Part shown: in pieces, positions 24,323 through 31,271 of the stretch
Layout: every line of letters starts with the position of its first letter
Numbering within the stretch: the stretch's first letter is position 1
NCBI RefSeq assembly: GCF_025465935.1
Contig: NZ_JANLNV010000083.1
Coordinates: 1-48,026 of the forward strand
Direction: 5' to 3'
DNA length: 48,026 nucleotides
Source of the DNA: Pseudomonas sp. 7P_10.2_Bac1
GTDB lineage: Bacteria > Pseudomonadota > Gammaproteobacteria > Pseudomonadales > Pseudomonadaceae
Notes under the pieces: model-generated
What the model was told of the DNA's origin: nothing
What the model saw: the letters and a program-made list of their open reading frames with translations, nothing else
Databases searched by the model: none
Translations under genes and position numbers: made by a program

Positions 24323-25651
24323 ATGTCATTCAATATCGGCCTTAGCGGCCTGTATGCAGCCAACAAACAACTCGACGTGACCGGCAACAACATCGCCAAC
24401 GTCGCCACCACCGGCTTCAAGTCTTCGCGTGCAGAGTTCGCCGATGTGTACTCGGCCAGCAAGCTGGGCGTGGGCAGCAAGACCATCGGCAGCGGCGTCA
24501 ACCTGGCTAACGTGTCGCAAAACTTTGGCCAGGGCGCGGTCAACAACACCGGCAACCTGCTGGACATGGGCATTGAAGGCAGCGGCTTTTTCGTGCTGAG
24601 CGACAACGGCGCCCTGAGCTACACCCGTGCCGGTACGTTCAAGGCCGATAAAGACGGCTACATCACCAACACCAATGGCACCGCGCGCCTGCAGGGCTAC
24701 GGCGTGGACGCCAATGGCGTGATCAACACCAGTGTGCTCACCGATCTGCGCATCGACACCTCGAACCTGGCCCCCAAGGCCAGCAGCACTGTGGAGTCGA
24801 CGATCAACCTGAACTCCAACTCGGACGTGATCAATCAGACCACCACGCCGTTTGACCCTGATGAAACCGCGTCCTACAGCAAAAAGTTCAGCACCACCAT
24901 CTACGACACCCAGGGCAACCCGCACCCGATGGACCAGTACATGGTAAAGACGGGTTCCAACACCTGGAACACCTACACACTGATCGATGGCCGTAATCCG
25001 GATGGCAGCGCGGTTACTGGCGAGGGCGCCAAGGCGCCGGTGGCGTCGACCATGTCGTTTGATGCGACCGGTGCGCTGGTCAGTGTGACCACTCCCAACC
25101 CGGAAGAGGACGCAGATCCGATCGTCAGCAGCACCTTGACCGTCAGCAACTGGATGCCGGGCGCAACCGTGAATGGTGCGTGGGTGTCCAACGGCGCAGC
25201 GGCCAACGAGAAGGGCATTGGCATCAACATGGCGAAAACCACCCAGTACAACACCGATACCACGCGTAATCCGCCCACCCAGGACGGCTACGCCACGGGC
25301 CACATCAACAACCTGACCATTGATGGCTCGGGTGTCATGTTCGCCAACTTCAGCAACAACCAGAGCCGTGCCATTGGCCAGATTTCCCTGGCCAGCTTCA
25401 CCAACGAGCAGGGCTTGCAGCCGGTGGGCGGCACCGCCTGGAAAGAAACCTACGCCTCGGGCCAGGCCGGTTTTGACGTACCGAAAACCGGCACGCTGGG
25501 CTCCATTGCTTCCAACTCGCTGGAAGACTCCAACGTCAACCTGACCAACGAACTGGTTGATTTGATCAAGGCGCAGAGCAACTACCAGGCCAACGCCAAA
25601 ACCATCTCGACCCAAAGCACCATCATGCAGACCATCATTCAGATGACCTGA
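24323..25651 (+). CDS. flgE: Flagellar hook protein FlgE
   Basis: 442 residues. The N terminus MSFNIGLSGLYAANKQLDVT-GNNIANVATTGFK and the C terminus NVNLTNELVDLIKAQSNYQANAK-TIST are the conserved D0 helices of hook proteins. The variable middle is rich in Thr, Asn and Gly. It is the last gene of the run; 28 bp later a gene on the opposite strand ends, so flgF is not adjacent. Confidence 0.95.
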   Translation: MSFNIGLSGLYAANKQLDVTGNNIANVATTGFKSSRAEFADVYSASKLGVGSKTIGSGVNLANVSQNFGQGAVNNTGNLLDMGIEGSGFFVLSDNGALSYTRAGTFKADKDGYITNTNGTARLQGYGVDANGVINTSVLTDLRIDTSNLAPKASSTVESTINLNSNSDVINQTTTPFDPDETASYSKKFSTTIYDTQGNPHPMDQYMVKTGSNTWNTYTLIDGRNPDGSAVTGEGAKAPVASTMSFDATGALVSVTTPNPEEDADPIVSSTLTVSNWMPGATVNGAWVSNGAAANEKGIGINMAKTTQYNTDTTRNPPTQDGYATGHINNLTIDGSGVMFANFSNNQSRAIGQISLASFTNEQGLQPVGGTAWKETYASGQAGFDVPKTGTLGSIASNSLEDSNVNLTNELVDLIKAQSNYQANAKTISTQSTIMQTIIQMT

Positions 25652-25679
25652 TAACCGCCCCTAACTGCAGGAGCGAGCT

Positions 25680-26708
25680 TTAACCCTTGAGCAGCGTCCT
25701 GAACTCGGCACGCTGCGCCGGGGCGATGCAGATCTTGATGAGATGCTCGATTTGCCGGGCGGTCGCGTGCTTTTGCTGCAGCAATTCGATAGCCCTGACC
25801 CACAGGGCCTTGCGGCAATAAGGCTGCAGGTAGGCTGCCGTGGCTACTTTTTGCCCCTGGATCATGAGCTTGGCCGCAGGCCTGAATGCCTTGCTGACGG
25901 CGATCAGGCGCGGTTGGGCCTTGACCTTGTCGAGCAAGGACGGCTTGGGAAAGTGCACCGGCATCGTGGCTGACAGTGTCGGCAGTTCGGCGTGGTAGCG
26001 TTCACCATGATGGTCGAAGAACCCTTGGTTCATCGTGTGGTGAAAGCGTTTTTTGGAGTAGTAATGGTGGATGCAGTCATTGGCGGTCACCACGTTGGTG
26101 TCGCCCATGGCGAAGGACACGGCGATCTGTTCAATGGTGTGCAGCTTGTCGTAATGCTTGTTCCATTCATCGATCAGCACGATGGCCTTGTCCAGCACCC
26201 CTGCATTGGCGCGGGTCATGCCGCAGATGCCGCTGTTGTAGAGCTTGAGGCGGTCGTCAGGGGCTTTGCCGTTGGCGATCAGCTCATCCGAAAACGCCAC
26301 GTAGTCGGCGCGCAACTTGGCTTCGGCCCACTCCCACTCAAACTCATCCATTAAATATTGCTGGTCGCTGATGCGTTCAAACAGCAGGGCCGGGTCTTTG
26401 AAAAACACCGTGTCGGTGTCGACGAAGATGGTTTTGTCCGCGAGTTTGGCCCCAGCCGCAATGGCGCAGGCTTTGCGTCGATGGGTGTAGCCGTAGGCGC
26501 CTTCCCAGTGTGCGAGTGTCTCGGTGCTCAGGGCGATGACGGTGACCGGCCAGCCCTCAAAGGTCTGGGGCTCGTCGGTCATTAGCGTGATGGTGAAACT
26601 GTTGGGCACGCGTCGTTCGTGAAGGGCCGACAGAATGCTCAGTTTGGCTTCTTGGCGGTAAACGGCATTACCGCCGTACAGCAGGTACAACAGGTGGGAG
26701 GAATCCAT
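25680..26708 (-). CDS. Glycosyltransferase-like protein with DxD motif
   Basis: 342 residues. A GT-A type fold is suggested by the early beta/alpha pattern and by IFVDTDTVFF (94-103) with D97-T-D99 as likely metal and nucleotide-sugar site. YNSGICGMTR and MNQGFFDHHGERYHA are further family-like blocks. No signal or TM segment is seen, so it is cytosolic or membrane-associated. It ends 28 bp from flgE on the other strand. Modification of flagellin or a surface glycan is possible but unproven; the substrate is unknown. Confidence 0.65.
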   Translation of the reverse strand: MDSSHLLYLLYGGNAVYRQEAKLSILSALHERRVPNSFTITLMTDEPQTFEGWPVTVIALSTETLAHWEGAYGYTHRRKACAIAAGAKLADKTIFVDTDTVFFKDPALLFERISDQQYLMDEFEWEWAEAKLRADYVAFSDELIANGKAPDDRLKLYNSGICGMTRANAGVLDKAIVLIDEWNKHYDKLHTIEQIAVSFAMGDTNVVTANDCIHHYYSKKRFHHTMNQGFFDHHGERYHAELPTLSATMPVHFPKPSLLDKVKAQPRLIAVSKAFRPAAKLMIQGQKVATAAYLQPYCRKALWVRAIELLQQKHATARQIEHLIKICIAPAQRAEFRTLLKG

Positions 26709-26798
26709 ACATCCATGCTTTTAGTGTGCGTTAGCCCAAAGTCGGGTTGTCCAATGGCGCACATTATGCAGCAAACATGCAGGGCTCTATAACCCGAT

Positions 26799-26822
26799 AG
26801 CCGCTGCCCTGGGGCGGCGGCT
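26799..26822. terminator. Hairpin after codA
   Basis: AGCCGCTGCCC TGG GGCGGCGGCT forms a 10-bp GC-rich stem between the end of codA and the glycosyltransferase start. There is no T tract on the minus strand side, so an intrinsic terminator is possible but not clear. Confidence 0.4.
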
Positions 26823-26835
26823 AATGGGGTCTGAA

Positions 26836-28077
26836 TCATCCGCCAATGAGCTCTACACGCTCAGGAACACGGGTCATCAGCACTTTACCGGCACGGATAG
26901 AGACGCGAGCCTTGGCCTGACGGCGTAACACTTCGTAATCATTTTCTGCGTCCAAAATCACCAGGTTGGCCGGGCGGCCGACAGCAATACCATAGCCTTC
27001 GCCCAGGTTGAGGGTACGGGCGCTGTTGTCGGTGACCAGATCCAGGCAACGCTTCAGGTCTTCAAAGCCCATCATGTGGCAGATGTGCAGGCCAGCATCC
27101 AGTACGCGCAGGATGTTGCCGTTACCCAGCGGGTACCATGGGTCTTTGATCGAGTCCTGGCCCAGGCAGACGTTCATGCCAGCGCGGTCCAGTTCGGCCA
27201 CGCGGGTCACGCCGCGGCGCTTTGGAAAGGTGTCGAAACGGCCTTGCAGGTGAATGCTTTCGGTCGGGCACGAGACAAAGTTGATGCCCGAGGCCTTGAG
27301 CAGGCGAAACAGTTTGGAGCAGTAAGCGTTGTCATAAGAGCCCATGGCCGTGGTGTGGCTGGCGGTTACCCGGCTGCCCATGCCACGTACGCGGGCTTCT
27401 TCGGCCAGCACTTCGAGAAAGCGCGAGTGCGGGTCGTCGGTTTCGTCACAGTGCACGTCCACCAGGCAACCGGTGCGCTCGGCCAGGTCCATCAGAAACT
27501 TGATCGAGCTGACGCCCTGATCGCGGGTGTTTTCAAAATGCGGGATACCGCCGACCACGTCCGCGCCCATCTCCACGGCACGGGTCATCAGCTCGCGACC
27601 GCCTTCATACGACTCAATGCCCTCTTGGGGGAAGGCGACGATTTGCAGGTCGATCAGGTGGCGCGCTTCCTCACGCACTTCCAACATGGCCTTGAGCGCG
27701 CCGAGGGTTGGGTCGGTGACGTCGACGTGGGTGCGCACGTGTTGAATGCCGTGTTCGGCCAGCATGCGAATGGTGGTGTGGGCGCGCTGCTTGGTGTCTT
27801 CGTGGGTGATGGTTTCCTTGCGCTGGGCCCAACGCTCGATGCCTTCAAACAGCGTGCCGCTGAGGTTCCATTCAGGTTGGCCGGCCGTCAGCGTGGCATC
27901 CAGATGGATATGCGGCTCAACCAGCGGTGCGATGACCAATTGGCCTTGCGCGTCGATATCGCCAGGCTGTGCCTGCACACTACCGGCTTGCAGGGTGATG
28001 GCGCTGATGCGTTCACCTTCACAGGTGATGGTGTGCAGGCCGGGGGTTTTACGCAAGGTGGCGTTGATAATGTTCAT
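26836..28077 (-). CDS. codA: Cytosine deaminase
   Basis: 413 residues from the ATG at 28077 (MNIINATLRKTPGLHTITCE). It is an amidohydrolase that turns cytosine into uracil and ammonia. The metal and catalytic residues H56 and H58 (PHIHLD), H209 and E212 (DVHCDE), H241 (ASHTTA) and D308 (LGQDSI) all lie exactly five below the E. coli CodA numbers as remembered, which supports true orthology. Its ATG overlaps the pucR-type stop by ATGA. It is the last gene of codB-pucR-codA. Confidence 0.94.
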   Translation of the reverse strand: MNIINATLRKTPGLHTITCEGERISAITLQAGSVQAQPGDIDAQGQLVIAPLVEPHIHLDATLTAGQPEWNLSGTLFEGIERWAQRKETITHEDTKQRAHTTIRMLAEHGIQHVRTHVDVTDPTLGALKAMLEVREEARHLIDLQIVAFPQEGIESYEGGRELMTRAVEMGADVVGGIPHFENTRDQGVSSIKFLMDLAERTGCLVDVHCDETDDPHSRFLEVLAEEARVRGMGSRVTASHTTAMGSYDNAYCSKLFRLLKASGINFVSCPTESIHLQGRFDTFPKRRGVTRVAELDRAGMNVCLGQDSIKDPWYPLGNGNILRVLDAGLHICHMMGFEDLKRCLDLVTDNSARTLNLGEGYGIAVGRPANLVILDAENDYEVLRRQAKARVSIRAGKVLMTRVPERVELIGG

Positions 28078-29297
28078 GTTCGATCCTGTCGTTGGGCTTC
28101 GGTCATGCGCCATACCAGCAGGGCAACCGAAGCGTTCATTCGAAAAAGTGGGTCATCGAGCGTTTGGCCGCTGAGCTGCTCGATGCGTTGAATTCGTTGG
28201 TTCAGGGTGTTGCGGTGGATGGCTAAACGTTGCGCGGCCTTGAGGGCGTTGCCGTTTTCCTGGAGCAAGGCGTCCAGGGTTTCGATCAAGCTGTTGGGGT
28301 GCTTGCGACGTTTCTCGACCATCCGCCCGAGGGTTTGCTTGACGAACAGGTCGATCACCGACCGATCGCCAATGGCCTGCAGCAGGCGCAGCACGCCCAG
28401 TTCATTGAAGTCGCAGAGGCCGGTGGCCGGGCGCAGGTTCTCGGCGACATCCAGCGCTTGGCGGGCCTGGTTGAGAGCTTGCGGGTAGTCCTCACAGGCG
28501 TCGACCTTGCTCGCCAGGCCCATAAACAACGCGAGGTCGCCAATCAGCGGCTGCAACTTTTGATAGAGGTGCGCCAGGTCTGCGCGAATGCTGTCGTGGT
28601 CGGCCAGCAGCAGGATGAACAGGTCGCCCTGTACCACCACCGGCAGGGCATCTGGCAGGGCGCGGCTCCAGGCATCGAGATGATCCTGCACAGCTTGACG
28701 GATTTGTTGCAGCAAGCGTTCTGCTTCATCCGGGGCGTGATTGTCAAACAGCGCATTGACCGCCGACAGGCGCAACGCCACCAGCCGTCGCGGGCTGTCG
28801 AGTGGCAGCTTCAAATGTGCGGCGCGTTGCCGGGCGGTGGCCAGGCTTGGGTAATCGCCGCTGAGCAACTGCGCCAGAATGTCATGGCGCGAGCGCTTGG
28901 CTTGCGCCATCTGAACCAGCGCGGTGCCGATCAGGTGCGTGACAATGACCATCTTCAGCAGGTATGGCTGCTCAATCAGCGGCAGGCCGTAGTGCTCGGC
29001 CAGTTCCACCACAGCGTTCGGGATGCGCCGGATAAATGGCTCGCCGGTCAGAATCACCAGCCCGGCGATGCCGCTGGCATCGCCCTCGTGCACCAGGCGC
29101 AGCAAGTTGGCTTCATCGCGGGGGTGGTTGATCCCGGTGACAAACACCAACTCGCCGCCCATCACCCACTCGCCAATGCCTTCGTTCTCGGCCACGTACG
29201 GCCAGCGCACGGTGCGATGCAAGTTACTGGCGCCCGCCCGAACGGCCATTTCCTCCAGACCGGGCAGCGCCAGAATTTCTTCGACGGTGAGGCTCAA
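28074..29297 (-). CDS. PucR-family transcriptional regulator within the cod operon
   Basis: 407 residues from a TTG at 29297 whose T-TGA overlaps the codB stop. It has an N-terminal PucR purine-catabolism sensor domain (about 5-125, beginning SLTVEEILALPGLEEMAVRAG), a GGDEF-like linker and a C-terminal PucR helix-turn-helix (LLQENGNALKAAQRLAIHRNTLNQRIQRIE, near 345-375, written here as one motif region). Such proteins regulate purine or pyrimidine salvage. Placed between transporter and enzyme with overlaps on both sides, it probably regulates this operon in response to cytosine or a derivative. Confidence 0.87.
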   Translation of the reverse strand: MSLTVEEILALPGLEEMAVRAGASNLHRTVRWPYVAENEGIGEWVMGGELVFVTGINHPRDEANLLRLVHEGDASGIAGLVILTGEPFIRRIPNAVVELAEHYGLPLIEQPYLLKMVIVTHLIGTALVQMAQAKRSRHDILAQLLSGDYPSLATARQRAAHLKLPLDSPRRLVALRLSAVNALFDNHAPDEAERLLQQIRQAVQDHLDAWSRALPDALPVVVQGDLFILLLADHDSIRADLAHLYQKLQPLIGDLALFMGLASKVDACEDYPQALNQARQALDVAENLRPATGLCDFNELGVLRLLQAIGDRSVIDLFVKQTLGRMVEKRRKHPNSLIETLDALLQENGNALKAAQRLAIHRNTLNQRIQRIEQLSGQTLDDPLFRMNASVALLVWRMTEAQRQDRT

Positions 29298-30544
29298 ACC
29301 GCCTCCTGCGTGCGGTGCTTGCTGATCTCAAGCAGCACCACGTAGCACAGGGCGGAGGCGGCGATGCCAACCAGAGGTGCGATCCACGGCGAGGCGTAGG
29401 CCAATGTGGCGCCGACGGCATACGACACCAGGCCGCGCAGGTTGTAGCGTGGCAGGCTGACCGAGGCCAGTTGCGGGTACTTGCCGTGATGGCGATACCA
29501 GAAGTCCGCCATGATCACGCCACCGATGGGCGGGATGATCGAGCCGAGCAGTACCAGGAACGGGATGAGCATTTCATACATGCCGCCAATGGCCAGTACC
29601 ACGCCGATAGCGGCTGCAATCAGAGTCATGGTGCGGCGACGTTCACTGCGCACCAAGTGGCAGGCCGCGGCAGAAACGTTGTAGATGGTTGGGCCCTGGA
29701 TGGTCCACAAATTGAGGCACAGCATGATCACCGCAGCGAACGACAGGCCTTGCAGCATCATCACTTCAACGATATCGGCCTGTTGGTAAACGATGGCACA
29801 CCAGGCGCCGGCCACGACCATTAAGCCATTGCCGAGCAGAAAGCTGACCACGCTGGCGATGACCGCAATCCGGCCGGTACGCGACAGGCGCGTCCAGTTG
29901 GTGGCTTGTGTTGCGCCGCTGGCGAAGGTGCCGAAGACCATGGTGATGGCGGCTGAGAAGGTCATGGTTTCGTGTGGGATCACCGCCGCCAGCGCCTTGA
30001 AGCCGCCGACGTGCTGAGTGGCCAGGGCCATCGAGACAATCATCAGCACCAGCATCAGCGGCACCGAAATGCGCGACAGCACATCCAGCCCTTTGAAACC
30101 GATGATGGCGGTGATACTGAAGCCAAAGCCGAACACGACCATCAGCGGGATGGTGAAACCTTCGGCCAGGCCGAGCATTTTGACCAACACGATGGCCACG
30201 GTCGCCGCGCCCCAGGCGTACCAGCCCAGTTCGGCGAAACCGAGGATAAAGTCGGAAAGGCGGCTGCCGGCTTCGCCAAAGCAAAAGCGCCCCATCAACA
30301 CCGTATTCAGCCCGCTGCGCGATGCGATCAGAGCCAGAGCGGCGGCATACAGGGCCAGCAACCCATTGCCGATCGCGGCAATCCACAGCATGTCGACAAA
30401 ATTGAACGCCATGCCCAACTTGCCGCCGGCGAACATCGTGCCGGTGAAAAAGGTAAAACTGAACAACACCATCGAAATCGGTAGCAGGCCCTTGCGAGCA
30501 GTGCTGGGTGCTTCGCTTAACGCAAATTCACCGTGTGAACTCAT
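29294..30544 (-). CDS. codB: Cytosine permease (NCS1 family)
   Basis: 416 residues from the ATG at 30544 (MSSHGEFALSEAPSTARKGL). It has about twelve TM helices with the NCS1-style early block FTFFTGTMFAGGKLGMAF and NLWTIQGPTIYNVSAAACHLV in the later helices. It imports cytosine with a proton or cation. First gene of the operon; GGAG-like bases lie in the ATG leader. The longer frame to 30604 is not needed. Confidence 0.9.
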   Translation of the reverse strand: MSSHGEFALSEAPSTARKGLLPISMVLFSFTFFTGTMFAGGKLGMAFNFVDMLWIAAIGNGLLALYAAALALIASRSGLNTVLMGRFCFGEAGSRLSDFILGFAELGWYAWGAATVAIVLVKMLGLAEGFTIPLMVVFGFGFSITAIIGFKGLDVLSRISVPLMLVLMIVSMALATQHVGGFKALAAVIPHETMTFSAAITMVFGTFASGATQATNWTRLSRTGRIAVIASVVSFLLGNGLMVVAGAWCAIVYQQADIVEVMMLQGLSFAAVIMLCLNLWTIQGPTIYNVSAAACHLVRSERRRTMTLIAAAIGVVLAIGGMYEMLIPFLVLLGSIIPPIGGVIMADFWYRHHGKYPQLASVSLPRYNLRGLVSYAVGATLAYASPWIAPLVGIAASALCYVVLLEISKHRTQEAV

Positions 30545-30587
30545 GAGTTTTTCTCCGCCTTTAGTGGGTTGGCCGTGACCGGTGGTT

Positions 30588-30604
30588 TTGCTTGGGCAAA
30601 GCAA
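30588..30604. promoter_or_regulatory. Inverted repeat upstream of codB
   Basis: TTGCTT GGGCA AAGCAA is a 6-bp-arm palindrome about 45 bp before the codB start. It is a candidate operator for the PucR-type regulator, from position only. Confidence 0.35.
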
Positions 30605-30774
30605 TAACCGGGCCTGTTTTATTGCGCGGCAACATAACGAAAAAAAGGGGGCAGAAGTGATAACGATGGGTGTTCAAAGTGCACATACCGAGTTGTATTT
30701 TTATGTGGATGGTGTGCATTTTGCTTTATTTTGAAGCGCGCGTGCACTGTTTTAGGCGGGGGAGTTAGATAGCC

Positions 30775-31163
30775 GCTGTAGGAGCGAGCTTGCCTCGCGA
30801 TCTTTTGATCGTGGCGTATTACCGAGGCGAATGATTTTACGGCTGCTGCGCAGCCGGACGTAGCCTCACAAGGCTCGTCAACGACTAAAGGGTTTGTGTG
30901 TGTCGGATGACCTGTAGGAGCGAGCTTGCCTCGCGATCTTTTGATCTTGGCGCAGTACCGAGGCGAATGATTTTACGACTGCTGCGCAGCCGGACGTAGC
31001 CTCACAAGGCTCGTCAACGACTACAGGGTTTGTGTGTGTCGGATGACCTGTAGGAGCGAGCTTGCCTCGCGATCTCTTGATCTCGGCGCAGTACCGAGGC
31101 GATTGATTTTACGACTGCTGCGTAGCCGGACGTAGCCTCACAAGGCTCGTCAACGACTACAGG
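30775..31163. repeat. Three tandem copies of a 117-bp element, 136-bp period
   Basis: Copies span 30775-30891, 30911-31027 and 31047-31163. Each is 117 bp and begins near CCTGTAG and ends near CTACAGG, an inverted terminal pair (copy 1 is imperfect at both ends). Two 19-bp spacers (30892-30910 and 31028-31046, GTTTGTGTGTGTCGGATGA) are identical. Each copy starts with the GAGCGAGCTTGCCTCGCGATC repeat, then has the palindrome GCTGCGCAGC (GCTGCGTAGC in copy 3) and the hairpin AGCCTCACAAGGCT. No gene is seen in the 727-bp space 30545-31271, which otherwise holds the codB promoter region and the nrdA terminator. Confidence 0.92.
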
Positions 31164-31191
31164 TGGGTGTGCGCTGCGTGTTTGGAAAAAC

Positions 31192-31240
31192 AAAACCCCC
31201 GCCAAACCCAACTGTATCCAGGGTTTAACGGGGGTTTTTA
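31192..31240 (-). terminator. Rho-independent terminator of nrdA
   Basis: On the minus strand ACCCCCG-TT-AAACCC pairs with GGGTTT-GG-CGGGGGT and is followed by TTTTGTTTTT. It starts about 30 bp after the nrdA stop. Confidence 0.88.
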
Positions 31241-31271
31241 GTCAGGCGGTCAAGCCGCCTGGCCACTCAGG

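Noticed and set aside
30640..30735. Second inverted repeat (AGTGCACATACC versus GGTGTGCATT) upstream of codB
   Set aside because: The arms pair poorly once aligned; left as background.
30775..31163. Possible CRISPR array
   Set aside because: The repeats are 117 bp, the spacers identical rather than unique, and no cas genes are present.
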